The notes: a model not told the origin generated them from the sequence alone. Shown: positions 21,949 through 33,900, counted from the first letter of the stretch. The stretch is DNA of 64,000 bases from Medicago truncatula (GCF_003473485.1 NC_053045.1:41706494-41770493); one strand, 5' to 3'. Translations and numbers: made by a program.

Positions 21949-24136
21949 AGTGAAGTCCAAGTAAATGCAACACTACATTTGTGTGTCTTTGCTACTTATT
22001 ATAACTTCATACATATATATATTTTCTTCTGAAACTGAAACTATATTGCTAACTGACAATTATATGTTTTTGGTTTTAAGGTGGCTTCAACACATTCTTC
22101 TATCAGAATCAGCATTATGTCATTGCAAATCCTGGCGATTTTGTTTTGTATGTGATTGGGAAATTTTGAATACAATCATAGTTCGAATGAGAAGAGGAGA
22201 ATTGGAACCAAATGAATCTCATTATTCCCATATATACATATATCAGGAATCATGTTGTAAAACCAGAACTATATGTGAAGTAAATACATCATAAGTTAGT
22301 AAGGAGTACAAAAATAGATTCTATTATGGTTGTTTCCTTTTCCTACTGGTATTAGACGCAATATCTGATCATGCATGATATATATGTGAAGTAAGCACAT
22401 GACAGATTATGATCCAAATAATCTATTATGACCATCGTCCTTATATAGTATAATACCAATTCACCAAATTGTTCCCGACAACAAATGTGTGCAATCCAAT
22501 TTAGTTCCTTGCTAATTTGTCTATTATTATATTCAACCTTCTAAATGAATAAATACACGCAACTTTTTGACTCAATTTAGCATGTTTCATTTGTTTAATT
22601 AAATCACTTTGGCTGAAATTTTAAAGAAAAGAAAAAAATCTAAATTGTGCTATGTAAGAACCTAAATTTGTATACGTCTGCATGAATTTGGATTGGTGGT
22701 AAGTTTGGCCAAATCATGCTGGTAAAATGAATTTGTGTAGCTTTTAAAAAAATTGCGGTGACTCACCGTGATCCAGTCAATCTCTTCGGACTCTCTGAAC
22801 ACGCATTACCTTTAAGCATGTGTGCCATTTTCTACATGTCGAGACATTCTTGCCGTCAAAACATAGAAGCTACAAAACTAAACTTCTACTAAAACGTTGT
22901 TTCTTGTCGTGAGTTCCCTAAACTATTCCTAGAAGAACTTAAATTTTCTTAATTTATTCTTCCTTCCTTCAAACTCTAGCTCCCATTGAGAAACCTTGCT
23001 AGCGGTAACTTTGTAATAATCAAATAACAACTCTCTTCAACTCGAGCAATTCCTGTGTGGACCTAAATATTTTGACACATGATTTGATCACACACTTAAA
23101 AAAATGAATATCACATAATTATTTAAAAAACACCCATGATTTAATTATTAAATTTTCTTAATTTTCTCTTTTTTGTGAGTGTAATCAAATGATGTGACCA
23201 AAGTTTTGTGTCCATATAAGAATCATTCATTCAACTCATACTTATATACTACCTATATTCACAGAAAACTGAAAACTTAAGAATTGCGCAACTTATCAAG
23301 TTGAAAATTGTAAGGTCGAACGTCATGATTTGGGTTCGAACCCGGGACTTCATAGTTGTGTGTGAGTTTAATTTCAGTGGTTTACCGCTTCATCTAAGAC
23401 AAAAAAAATATAGTATAAACTTGAGTTGTTTTGGAAATAAGTTTGAGCTCTTCTCTAAGATACATTTGTAAGTATGTGGAAAAAATTTCTAAAAAAAAAA
23501 AAACGATTGGAATATTTACTTGATCTTTCAAAAATTATTTGTTAGATTTTTTCATTTTGAAACCAATATGAACTAACCGAAAAACTAAGACAAATATATT
23601 GTTATATGACAACTTTTGAGATAACATTTTTTCTCTTTTAAGATAATAATAATAAAGATAGTAAGAATGCAATTTAGAGTATGGTATCATAAAAATAATT
23701 TGCAGAAATATCATCTCAAAAACTAATTAATATAGAATAAAGGTAATGAATGAACCACCAGAGTGCAAAATTTTGGAGGTGGTTTAGTTTTTTTTTTGAC
23801 ACAAGGAGGTGGTTTAGTTTGTTCTTATGAAAAATATTGTTGTTTAAAATCATCCACGTTCTAATTCTTAAATAGAATAATAATATCTCTTTTGCCACAA
23901 TTGTCTTTACATGATATGAACACACAACACACAGTTCCATAAATAAGTAAAAGTGATAGCATGGCAGAGACTCGCAATTTCAGCCAATACATACAGAGAA
24001 GAAGAAGAATAAGTAGGAGCAGCATAAAATCCGAATTTGACTCTTCTCTGAAATTATCGCATTAGATCTCAATCTATCTATCTATATGCAGATAAATAAA
24101 TAAATAAATAAAATATAAATAAATCCATTTACCCGA
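21949..24136. other. Spacer between malectin-LRR and DnaJ-type genes
   Basis: About 2.2 kb of AT-rich spacer with no supported gene. The open frame at 21965-22294 overlaps the presumed 3' region of the malectin-LRR gene and shows no family features. A SINE-like fragment lies at about 23279-23405, and a short GGAGGTGGTTTAGTTT direct repeat at 23776-23820. The last 200 bases, with (AAAT)n near 24096-24125, probably hold the next gene's promoter. Confidence 0.4.
23279..23405 (+). repeat. SINE-like fragment
   Basis: The segment contains GGGTTCGAACCC, a perfect tRNA-type B box, followed about 60 bases later by a GTTTACCGCTTCATCTAAGAC motif and an A-run. This layout recalls plant SINEs. The 5' end and target duplication were not resolved. 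Confidence 0.42.
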
Positions 24137-27100
24137 ATGTTATCTACTACCAATGCAATTTCCCTCATCTTCCGCTCCCGTGCTTCTGCCGGAGACCCCA
24201 CCTCCTTCCCTCGTCTCTTCCACTCCTCACTCTCACTGCCCACCACTTCGGGAAGACTACCTGCCGTTGAAACTGGCGGCGCCGCAGTTAGACGCGCCGG
24301 TGGGAACGAGTGGATGAAGGTGAAAGCGAAGGAGAGAAAATGGTCACGAAATAGAGAAGGTTACATGTTTGATAATGGTGAGCCTCTTCCACTTCCCATG
24401 ACTTATCCTGATTCTTCTCCTGTTTCGTCTCAAGAGATTGATCAGCGTCTTCAATGTGACCCCAAACTTGAGGTACTATTTCTCTCTTTCGTTTCACTTA
24501 TTTTACCTTATCTACTTACATAACCAAACAACTTATACCTTAGTTATCTCATAACCACTTATCCTATAAGCAATTAATTAAGTGCTTCCACTCCCGGACC
24601 TTATAGAATTTATGTTATAATAATCTCTTAATTAGATTGTTTATGCATAATTGAGTTATTTTTTGCCTCACATAATTGACTAGATATTCTGATGAGTTGT
24701 AGGATTGTAAAGAGGTGGTTTATGAATGGACTGGCAAGTGTCGTAGCTGCCAAGGATCGGGATATGTAAGCTACTATAACAAAAGAGGGAAAGAGGTCAC
24801 TTGCAAATGCATTCCTTGTATGGGAATTGGTAATGCATTTCCTATTTACATTACATGCTTTTTTCGATTTTGGTCTTTTCGGCCTTACTGCTTTTTGTGC
24901 TGGTATACTTTTGACTAAATTTTGAGCATTATGATTTTTTTAGTCAAGTAGCTTTCTGGCTAAACTCACACACCTTAAGTGTGGATGAATGGGGAATCTC
25001 GGGTTCGAACTTAGGGTCCACCACCATGTCAACATCCTTACTGCTACCTACAAATTATGATTCATTATATATGTAGCGAAGCAAGAGGGATTTGAGAGCG
25101 CTCATGACTATGAAATTCTTCTTTTGATAAACAATATAAAATGTCTTTAAAGGTTTTGCAACATATATATGATCACACTTGGAAAATATCCACAAAATAC
25201 AGACATGTATGAATTATGTTATTTTGAGATTTTTTTTTCTTTATTCTTTTGTTTGTTTCTATATACTGTTATATATGCCTAACTCTCCCCAAATGGTTGC
25301 AGCCTTATGGGGTGGAGTGGGGGAAGGGATTTTAGTAAACTCGGTGCTACTTAGCTATTTAAGGGCTTTGACTTCAAATGGCTGAAGTGCTCTTTAGGTT
25401 CTTTTTTGTATGTGGAACCTTTAGATATAGGCACACCTGATTGTCCCCTTTCTGCAGGCCCAACCACTTTTGTATCTCAAAGTCATTGGAGAAAAAAGTT
25501 AACATCTTTAACTATTAAGCATTTTTAGTGTCTTTGAAATTACGAACCCAGCTTCAAAGTGCTCAAAGTATAACCCTATATCTCCTTAGTGATACTGTAT
25601 TTCTGTTATATTTGTTAGCAACCTTACTGTTTTCATAAATTCTAATTAGCAGGGTTTATTGCTCTCAAATTATTTTGACCGGCTAACATAGTCCATAAAG
25701 GGTTTTCATTTTTACACAACAACTATGGTTACGTTCTCCTTTTGTTGTCTAAGAAAAACAATTTCCTTTTGGCCTTTGTAAAAGATACAAGTACTGATGC
25801 ACATACACTAGGAAAAATTTACTTTAAATGTCAAAAAAAACAATTTTTTGGTTAAATATGTTTGTAGTTCCTATACTCATCTAAAAAAAAAAAAATTAGT
25901 CCCTATATACAGTTTTCAGTCCTTACAAATTACAAAACTGCATGCTTTTAGTCATTCTTTAGGAACCAAAAGCATGCAGTTTTGCAATTTGTAGGGACTA
26001 AAAGTGGGCACAAGGACAAAAAAAAATGTAAATTTTATAGGGACAAGATGCATATTTATCCCTGAATTTTTTATATGCAAGATATATATTTAATGAATAT
26101 TCAATTGTACATTTTTCTATTATAACATATGCAGCATCTTATTTTGAGGCATATATACTTATAAAAGCCGACCCTACCCACCTAGTGAGATAAAACTTGG
26201 TTGTTGTTGTATGTATTTGCATATAAAGTCCTAAGTCCTGCATCAAAGCTGAGTGAATATCTGACATATGAGTATCCTGTGAATATTAGCATCATAATTG
26301 TAGTTTTGATTTATGATTCTGATTTACTTTGGCATATATTTTATGGTAAAATCATTCAGTACTGTACCAAAATTCTTTCTATATGCATTATTAGTTGTTC
26401 AGACTTTTCTGTAATATTGTTTCTATCCTTTTAACCATTTCAACATAGAAGATAGTAGCAGCATGATACTAAAACTTGAGAAGAAAGTATGAAATTATTA
26501 TTGACACGACATAAGTTTATCTGTTAGGTATGCATCTGAGACATGCAAAATTATACCTTCTAACGAGGAGAGAAACTTTCACTGTTTCTTGTTTTTCATA
26601 AATGGCAGTGCTAAGCATCCAGCTCCAAAAATTCCGTAGTGGCATAACTAACCCCTGTTTGAAATATAATGGACAAAAACATGTTATGCATACTCTACAC
26701 ATAAATGTTCAAAAGTTACCCAAAATTAAAGGCATGTCATCATCAATGATCAAAAGTAATAGCCCTGGCACACAATCACCATCAATCTAAGTTATAATTG
26801 AAAAGTTAATAAAAACAAGATGCTGGGGCTAAGGTTTAAGTTCCGTAGTGGGTTGGTTGTGGCTGAGATAATGCCCTGGCTTCACTAAAGAGGCACTGGA
26901 ATTAGTAATTCAACAGAAAAATGTTTCAGACTAACTACTTGCTATATGTGTGCGTTGGGCTGGTTGTGACCGAGATGTTGTCATGGCTGCAATGCTTTGC
27001 CACCATAGCTCACTATTAAGTACTCTGATTTTTCCATTATAATGTTTCAGGTTATATTAAAGCTAGATATATTATACGGGTTAGCTATTCCGATGTAGAA

Positions 27101-28162
27101 TGTTTCCACTTGTATTCCATTGATCTTTTTCTCGACTTCTCTATATGGTGAAAAACTAGTGATTATTGAAATTTTCTGTTGCGTGACTTTGGAGTTGTCC
27201 GATTTGAATTAATAAGATTTTCAACCCATAGTCATATGAATCATGACATCTAATTCTATAGGACTTCCAAAGTGAAGAGTTTCATGGTTTTTGTTACATC
27301 CACCATCACAACAAAATATGGGATATGTTAAAAGATTACTGGCACCTTTGTAGCATCCTTTTGCCTTTATTTTTTTTCTTTGAATCCGAACTTCATCGAA
27401 AATAGTTCCCCTCACTCTTGCATTTTTAATGCATCAGGTGAGATTCATATTGGCATAATTGCTGAATTATATCAATTGAATACTTTTGTGCAGTCTTCTG
27501 GTGTATAGAAATTCCGACTTCATGTACTTTTGCTTATGATCCAATTGTTTTCATTGTGCTTTTACTATTAAAGTAAGCAAGATGTCATTTAGGATGTTAC
27601 ATATTCTTTGTTTCGAATTAAATTTTTATTTTACCTAGGAATTTCATGTGTATATTAGGAGTTGTTGGCTTGTAGTTCTTGTTTGATCCTACCACACTTT
27701 CAATGTGGTAGGTACTCCGCATAGATTCTTAGGTGCTTTATACTATACTAGACATTTTATACCACGTTATCTCTTGGGGATAGTGATAAGCCGCATAAAT
27801 TAGATGGTGTACACATTAAGTGTTACAAAGTAAGAATTCTATTGCTTTGGGGTCACGTAGGAGTCTATCTCAAATCAGTGGGTTATTCCTGAATTGTATG
27901 CTTGTCTTGTCTTTATATGCAAAGTGTCTTGCTTTGGTAGTACGCCTTTTCAGTTGAAAAGGTACCTCTATGATCCTAATTCTATGTTGACTTTCTAAAA
28001 TACCATTGTTTCTTTGTATTCACTTTTACTGGCTGTTGTTTTTGAAGTTGTCAACTTGGAATAACTGGTCTTGGTGTCTGTTTTTCAGGATACGTGCAGA
28101 AGATAACAGCTCGGAAAGATATTGATTTAATGGAGGACTTGGGTAATGGAAAACCGTCATGA
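24137..28162 (+). CDS. Small organelle-type DnaJ-like zinc-finger protein
   Basis: Three exons, 24137-24472, 24703-24829 and 28089-28162, join in phases 0 and 1 to give 178 residues. The N-terminus ([11 protein letters not shown], with Ser/Arg/Pro and few acids to about residue 55) looks like a plastid or mitochondrial transit peptide. Exon 2 carries two CxxCxGxG modules, C125-R-S-C128-Q-G-S-G and C148-I-P-C151-M-G-I-G. This is half of the four-module zinc-binding region of DnaJ. There is no J domain. The C-terminus ([23 protein letters not shown]) comes from the last exon. Proteins of this type act as chaperone-like or redox-type assembly factors in plastids, but the specific partner cannot be read here. 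Intron 2 is 3259 bases and contains several repeats. The gene runs in tandem with the CML gene 0.5 kb downstream. Confidence 0.85.
24960..25035 (+). repeat. SINE-like fragment in intron 2
   Basis: A CTCACACACCTTAAGTGTGG palindrome-like segment is followed by CTCGGGTTCGAACTTAGGG, a tRNA-type B box. It probably comes from a decayed tRNA-derived retroposon in the long intron of the DnaJ-like gene. Confidence 0.35.
25852..26067. mobile_element. GGTTAAATATG-type MITE in intron 2
   Basis: The ends GGTTAAATATGTTTGTAG and the complement of the right end (GGGATAAATATGCATCTTG) form terminal inverted repeats, with TAGTTCCTATA against GTCCCTATA just inside. The centre folds on itself: ACAAAACTGCATGCTTTTAG against the inverted copy ending AAAAGCATGCAGTTTTG. 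It is a short deletion derivative of the family seen at 8820-9307. Confidence 0.72.
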
Positions 28163-28672
28163 TGGTTGATGTTCTCCACTAACCTCGCCCCCAGTTTTTT
28201 TATTTAATTTTCTCTAGTTCCCTTTCTTTACCTCGGGAATCCATACTATACTGTATTCATCTTGATGAGCTTTATTCTTCCATGATTGTTACTCAATATA
28301 CTCATGTAAATCAACATTTTTACGATTAGAGAGACTCGTAAAGATTATAACACCCCACTCCTTCCCTCCCCAAAGAAGTGACTGGAAATGAAAAATCCCT
28401 AAGAAGGAAAATAGGAAAGCATACAGAGATCTAAGGAAAGAATGTATTCTTGTCCATTAATTCTGCTTTTCTTTTGAAACACTTTATTCTTTCCATATTT
28501 CTTTTTAGCATCTCAGTTTCGTGGTCATCCAGAAATTGATAAGGAATAACTGATAGCTTAAGATTGGCATATGATGTGAGATATCACTACCTTTTCCATC
28601 TCTCATTAATATAAATAAAATAAGGTGCTCTTTTTTCATGTCAATTGTAAACTGATCAGGCTCTCATATAAA

Positions 28673-29263
28673 ATGTCAAGGACAAGTTTCCTTGATTTCC
28701 AATACAACCTCTCAAAGAGAAAGTACCTGAGGAAGCCGTCACGACTCTTCTCAAAGGACAAACAGAACTCTGGTGTAACTATGTTCTCAAAGAACAGACA
28801 AAACTCTGGGCTAAAATATATTTTTCAGCCTAGCCTTGATGAGATGAAGATGGTGTTTGACAAATTTGATTCCAATAAAGATGGGAAAATATCTCAACAG
28901 GAGTACAAAGCTACCCTGAAATCTCTAGGCATGGAGAAATCGGTGAATGAAGTGCCAAATATTTTTCGGGTGGTTGACTTGGATGGAGATGGATTCATCA
29001 ATTTCGAAGAATTTATGGAGGCACAGAAGAAGGGTGGCGGGATTAGGTCATTGGATATACAGACTGCGTTTCGAACATTTGATAAGAATGGTGATGGGAA
29101 AATAAGTGCTGAAGAAATTAAAGAAATGTTGTGGAAGCTGGAAGAAAGGTGCAGCCTTGAGGACTGCAGGCGAATGGTGAGAGCAGTGGACACTGATGGA
29201 GATGGCATGGTTGACATGAACGAGTTTGTGGCCATGATGACTCAATCCATGAGACATGTTTGA
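28673..29263 (+). CDS. Calmodulin-like protein with four EF-hands (CML30-like)
   Basis: A single-exon gene of 196 residues. I chose the ATG at 28673 because the frame upstream to 28625 has no ATG. Four complete EF-hand loops are present: D66-E77 (DSNKDGKISQQE), D102-E113 (DLDGDGFINFEE), D137-E148 (DKNGDGKISAEE) and D173-E184 (DTDGDGMVDMNE). All have acidic residues at positions 1, 3 or 5 and Glu at 12, so all four should bind calcium. The N-terminal 50 residues are a basic extension absent from calmodulin. It contains an imperfect 13-residue tandem repeat (LFSKDKQNSGVT / MFSKNRQNSGLK). The protein most resembles Arabidopsis CML30 (At2g15680, from memory), whose neighbour encodes DYW2. Here a DYW2-like gene also lies next door, convergently oriented. 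It is a calcium sensor; targets are unknown. Confidence 0.92.
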   Translation: MSRTSFLDFQYNLSKRKYLRKPSRLFSKDKQNSGVTMFSKNRQNSGLKYIFQPSLDEMKMVFDKFDSNKDGKISQQEYKATLKSLGMEKSVNEVPNIFRVVDLDGDGFINFEEFMEAQKKGGGIRSLDIQTAFRTFDKNGDGKISAEEIKEMLWKLEERCSLEDCRRMVRAVDTDGDGMVDMNEFVAMMTQSMRHV

Positions 29264-29427
29264 ATCCTGTTCTGGTTGTGTTTCTTGAGGTTGAGTTTAG
29301 GTGCACCTCAATGAAAGTCGTAGGAGTTGTGTTTATTTATGTGCTCAATAAAGCTGCATTTTGAAGTCAGTTGTTCAATACAAATCTATTATTAAAAGGA
29401 AAACTGATCGCTCTTATTGTACTAGTG

Positions 29428-29584
29428 ATATTTATACAACTTTTTTGAACATCTTTATTTTTCTTTCATTTAATTGGTCAAAAACAATAGAAAGAGAAAA
29501 AGGAAGAGAGAGAATAAAAATATGATGTAAGTATTAGAGAAAAAGTTACCAAAAGGTTGTTAGAAAATGGTTGTACAAATATCA
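29428..29584. mobile_element. MITE with TGATATTTRTACAAC ends (copy 1)
   Basis: TGATATTTATACAAC at the left pairs with the complement of GTTGTACAAATATCA at the right. The inner parts hold GGTCAAAAACAATAG and GAGAGAGAATAAA-type motifs shared with the next copy. It is about 157 bases and non-coding. Confidence 0.7.
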
Positions 29585-29619
29585 TTTCTCATTGTAATAA
29601 TAAATAATAATAAGAGAAA

Positions 29620-29780
29620 TGATATTTGTACAATATTTTTGTACAACTTTATCTTTCATATTCACATTATCTTTATATTATCTCTTCCTTTTTCTCTCTT
29701 CATTGTTTTTGACCAATAAAAAGAGAGAACAACAAGGTTATCCCAAAAATTGTACCAAAATAGTTGTTCAAATATCATTA
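29620..29780. mobile_element. MITE with TGATATTTRTACAAC ends (copy 2)
   Basis: A second copy of the same small element lies 35 bases away in inverted internal orientation. The left end AATGATATTTGTACAA pairs with the complement of TTGTTCAAATATCATT. The inner sequence TTTTTGACCAATAAAAAGAG is the complement-like counterpart of copy 1. Confidence 0.68.
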
Positions 29781-30340
29781 TATAAAAACAAGGGTTTCAT
29801 TTTCTACCTTCCTTATTTCTTAAAAAAAAAAAAATGAAGCTGTGAACAGTCACATTCTGAGGCATCTTTCAGCCTACGTCCAAAAATTAAATAAAAGAAT
29901 GCTGGTCTCGTAGGTCTTTAAATTATTCATGATAAAAAAATACTTGAAGTAAAAAAGTATCAAAAGTAAGCTTTGAAGAATTAAGTGATTAAATTCAAAT
30001 GGTTAATGAATTTTAGTTCAAGTCGAATCAATCAATCATAAATACGCAAGTTCGACCTTTAGCTAAGATAATCATTAATCACACTTTACCTATCTCTTAA
30101 CGGATTAACAAATTCCCTTTTTTACTATGGACCAGAGGATTAAAAAATTGGAAATTTTAAATACTAACTGCTTTTAGATCACAGCCATTATTTTTTTTAC
30201 AAAAGATCACAGCCATTTATTCTTTTATACGTTAAATGAACGACAATAATTGGTTATGGTTCATTGCACCACTAGACAAAGTGGTAAGGCTTAAAACTCT
30301 GCCTACAAATTAGTACTTGTCCTAAAAAAAAAAAATTAGG
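29781..30340. other. Spacer downstream of the CML gene
   Basis: AT-rich spacer with no gene. A segment at 30265-30332 (CACCACTAGACAAAGTGGTAAGG, then an A-run) resembles the 3' half of a SINE. Confidence 0.35.
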
Positions 30341-30864
30341 TTTAATTACACTTTTGTTCCTACCATTTTGACCAACTCACGAAAATGATCATATTTTTTT
30401 AAAATCGAACAAAATCGTCCTTAAACTATATGTTTTTTGCAATTTTAATCCTATCTCTCCATTTTCAACTCCATAAATGAGAGTTTTAGTCCAACCACCT
30501 ATGTTCAACCATGAAATAAACAAGGAATAAAACATGTGGGTACAAGGAATTTACTTTATTCAGCACACTAACCTAATTTCCGAGACAGGTTACATACCTG
30601 AAACATGTCTTAGAAATTAAGGTTTTTCTTGGTTTGTGTGCTAAACAAAGTAGATTCCTTGTACCCACATGATTTATTCCTTGTTTATTTCATGGTTGAG
30701 CATATGTGGTTGGACTAAAACTGTCATTTATGGAGTTGGAAATAGGGAGATAGAACTAAAACTGCAAAAAACATATAATTTAGGAACGATTTTGTTTGAT
30801 TTAAAAGAGGTAGAATCATTTTCGTGAGTTAGTCAAAATGGTAGAACGAAAAGTGTAATTAAGT
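30341..30864. mobile_element. Foldback element with arms of over 200 bases
   Basis: The left arm starts TTTAATTACACTTTTGTTCC and the right arm ends with its inverted counterpart (GAACGAAAAGTGTAATTAAG). The arms pair almost continuously through ACCATTTTGACCAACTCACG, TTTGTTCGATTT-type and CAACTCCATAAATG blocks to a centre near 30590-30610 around AACCTGAAACATGT. In total about 520 bases can fold into one long hairpin. It has no coding capacity. Such foldbacks are usually DNA transposon derivatives and can be sources of small RNA. Confidence 0.78.
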
Positions 30865-31699
30865 CAAAAGAATAATGTCTTCTTTTTTAGTGATGCCCTA
30901 TTTTTTTGGGTAATTATTAGAAATTCACCTTAACACACAAAATTAGAGCTTATATTCTAAAAGAATGGTGCCTTTGTTATATTTTTCTCGGGCAAATAAG
31001 GGAGCAAAGGCTCCCCCCTTTTTCTTTTTGTTTTACATAAAGAGAATGAAATGGGAGTTTCCATCACATACATCTAACATATAGCTCGGACACTCAATAA
31101 CCATGTTGATTGTTGCCTTCCTTAACAAATTTAACATGGGAGTTTTCAACAAAAAAAAATATATTAGAAAGGCATAACTCAGAAATGATACAACCAGCTT
31201 CAGAGAAAGAAAATAAATAAATAAGAAAGGCACAATTTGCAATCAGAAATGATACAGTAAGCTTCAGAGAAGCCTTCTTTGTTGTGTCTCGTATCAAAAT
31301 TCCATACTTCAATATAAAATACTTTTTCCCCCATTACACCACCAGCTATACATATGAAGTTTCAAGCAATGTTCCTAAACATGTTTTCAAAAACAAACTT
31401 CTTCTACATACTTGCATGGATCAAAGAAGAGCTAAATTTGATGTGGCTAGAACCAAAAAATTATTAAAAAAATAAAACCATAGAAAAGCAATTTTAAACA
31501 TGAGAGGCAATAGTGCTGATATCTGAACAAGAAGCAAATACATTTTAAATCAGTGCATACTACATAATTCACTCATCTCCTTTGCCTAGCAGTGTTGAAA
31601 GCTTCCATGCACAACATCTGTCTTCCCAGAGCACATGCCAACCAGTGCTTGGAAATTTATATATTCATGATATTGTAGGATATGGAGTAATGATTTTCT
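30865..31699. other. Spacer at the PPR gene 3' side
   Basis: This contains the presumed 3' untranslated region of the PPR gene close to 31700. An imperfect tandem repeat lies at about 31166-31209 and 31225-31272 (AGAAAGGCA ... TCAGAAATGATACA ... AGCTTCAGAGAA). No other gene is seen. Confidence 0.45.
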
Positions 31700-33397
31700 T
31701 CACCAGTAATCCCCACAAGAGCATTTTCCATCCTTGAAATGATGAAACCTTTTGTTATCTCTAACAATCAGTTCCCTCCCTACAATCCTAGACATGATCT
31801 TGATGGCATTGTGACAGTCACCACAGACACGAAGGTTCTTGATAATCCTAAGAGGTGTTCTAGGAGGAGTACTAATAAGACCATAGGCAATTGCTAGACG
31901 CTCACTGTGGTAGAGCAAGGCCTGCTCCTTTGCTTCCTGATCAATGTCATGAAGAACATATCTTGTATCAGGAACATATCCCGCGTCTTTCATACTATTC
32001 ATAGCAATCAACTTCTCATCATCTTTGTAAAGAGTAGGATTCTTATACTCAATGATTCTGTTCTTGCCATCCAGCATGCTGATTGCGGTATACTTTTTGG
32101 GAGGCGGGGTAGGGATCTTATTGGCAACGGCCTTTGAAGGGTCAAGACTAACAATCAACTCTTCAACATGATCTTCAAGATCAACATCTCCATGAATTCG
32201 AGCATAATTCTTAAGGGTCTCGAATACTGTCACAGTAGGCTCAAATGGCAGTTGCTCAATAAACTCCTCAGCTTCTTTGAGGTATCCAGATTGACCGAGA
32301 ACATCCAAAAGCCCCATATAGTGCTCTACCCCGGGTTCAATTCCATACTTACTTTTCATTGATTCAAGATATATGTAAGCATCCTCCACAGCCTCTGCAC
32401 TTCCACAAGCCGATAACACTGCAAGCATAGTCTCTGAAGTTATCTCCAAACCCAGCTCATTCATCTGCTCAAACAACTGCAAACCCTCATCACCCATAGT
32501 ACTATTCGCATAGCCACGAATCATCATATGCCAAGAATCCATATTTCTATTAGGCATATGATCAAACACCCTACGTGCATCAGTCATACTTTTACAATTC
32601 CCATACATTTCAATCACCTTGTTATGCATCTTGAAATCACTCCTAAAAGTAGATTGCAAAAAGTAATCATGAACTTTCTTAGCATCCTCAACGGATTTCG
32701 ACTTACCACACAAATCAAACAAAATCTCAAAGCAATTAGCATCAGCTTTAATACCTTTTTCCATCAATTCAAGCGCCTCTTTCACCTTTCCCTCTTGACA
32801 AAAACGTGTCAAATCAACAATCGAAGGAGGCGGAGGAGCTTGTTCCTGAACATTAGGGGTTTGGAATTGGTTATTAGGGTTTTGAAATTGATTAAGGTTA
32901 CCATTTTGTGGGTTCCACTGATTCTGGTTAATCCCTCGATTGGGACCATTGGGTGGCTGAAAATTAGGATTTTGACGAATGGGTTGCCGGAAATTAGGGT
33001 TTTGCGGGGGTGGTGGTGGTCGGAAATTAGGGTTTTGAGGAGGAGGTGGTGGTCGGAAATTAGGGTTTTGCGGAGGTGGTTGTTGCCGGTAATTAGGGTT
33101 TTGAGGAGGCTGTGGTGGTCGGAAATTAGGGTTTTGAGGGTTCCAATCCTGTTGAGGAAATCGACCAGGGGCATTTTGAGTATTGTGATGATTGAAATGT
33201 TGATTGTGATCAGAGGGTGGTTGCTGAACCTGATGAGGAGGCAATCTACCATACTCGTTTGGGATTGCAGAAGTACTCAAGGTTTTGCAGAAGTGGTTGC
33301 CATGGATATAGTTTGAACGTAGCTTCAAAGAAAAAAAGGAAGAAGATGAAGAAAGCATTGTGGTTCGTGCGCGATGAATCAATGGAAAAGTCGCCAT
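31700..33397 (-). CDS. DYW2: DYW-class PPR RNA-editing factor, DYW2-like (At2g15690-like)
   Basis: A single-exon gene of 565 residues. The N-terminus ([28 protein letters not shown]) is a strong organelle transit peptide. Residues of about 50-195 are Pro/Gln/Asn-rich and contain six QNPNFR/Y-type units with an 11-residue period. A short PPR tract follows (about 200-420: [58 protein letters not shown]), then E-type motifs. A complete DYW deaminase domain ends the protein. Its zinc/catalytic residues are H497-S-E499 and C525-x2-C528-H, and it terminates CGDYW. DYW2 supplies the cytidine deaminase in trans to editing PPRs that lack it and works with NUWA in mitochondria and plastids (established for Arabidopsis). 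The low PPR number and degenerate N-terminal region fit DYW2 or the related MEF8. Orthology to DYW2 is supported by the neighbouring CML30-like gene. Confidence 0.88.
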   Translation of the reverse strand: MATFPLIHRARTTMLSSSSSFFSLKLRSNYIHGNHFCKTLSTSAIPNEYGRLPPHQVQQPPSDHNQHFNHHNTQNAPGRFPQQDWNPQNPNFRPPQPPQNPNYRQQPPPQNPNFRPPPPPQNPNFRPPPPPQNPNFRQPIRQNPNFQPPNGPNRGINQNQWNPQNGNLNQFQNPNNQFQTPNVQEQAPPPPSIVDLTRFCQEGKVKEALELMEKGIKADANCFEILFDLCGKSKSVEDAKKVHDYFLQSTFRSDFKMHNKVIEMYGNCKSMTDARRVFDHMPNRNMDSWHMMIRGYANSTMGDEGLQLFEQMNELGLEITSETMLAVLSACGSAEAVEDAYIYLESMKSKYGIEPGVEHYMGLLDVLGQSGYLKEAEEFIEQLPFEPTVTVFETLKNYARIHGDVDLEDHVEELIVSLDPSKAVANKIPTPPPKKYTAISMLDGKNRIIEYKNPTLYKDDEKLIAMNSMKDAGYVPDTRYVLHDIDQEAKEQALLYHSERLAIAYGLISTPPRTPLRIIKNLRVCGDCHNAIKIMSRIVGRELIVRDNKRFHHFKDGKCSCGDYW

Positions 33398-33900
33398 TTT
33401 TTGTTTTCTCAGAGTGAGTGAGTGAGAAACTAAACTAGGGCATAGTGAAATGTATATCTAAGTCTAGAAGAAGGGTAAAAAGGGAATTATGTTGCTCTTT
33501 TCCCATTTTATTTTGGATCATGGCCTCTTATTTAAGTGAAAATTGCTGCTTAGACACTCTCGAAATTCCCAAAATGCCCCTTTTATAGAGATCGGAAGTT
33601 ATCTTCCAATTGTTGTGTATCATAAGTTACATTCCGATTTATCCAATGTACATGTCGAGCAACAACTTCTTTACTCAAACTTCTTATTCTATGCTCAACC
33701 TACCAATTCATCCAAATTTTAAATTTGTTGACAAATTTTAGGTATCAAACCATCATTCTTTTTACATTTATTGTTTTTGTTTTGTGATGTAATTGTAATT
33801 ATGATTCAACCTCTTGTTGATTTGAAATCGAACATTGATGAACTTGATATTGTTGAAACTGAGGTGCTTGTTCTTGATAGTGCGAAATATTTTTTCACAT
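33398..33900. other. PPR gene promoter and spacer
   Basis: The stretch to the right of the PPR start codon includes its leader (GTGAGTGAGTGAG on the plus strand at 33414-33426) and likely promoter. Beyond 33600 the sequence is AT-rich and may already belong to the decayed transposase locus that follows. Confidence 0.4.

Noticed and set aside
21965..22294. 109-codon plus-strand frame
   Set aside because: It overlaps the likely 3' untranslated region of the malectin-LRR gene. Composition is AT-rich and it resembles no family.
32528..33316. 262-codon open frame on the plus strand
   Set aside because: It lies wholly antisense to the DYW2-like PPR gene, and its repeat-rich translation mirrors the minisatellite. 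It shows no family features.
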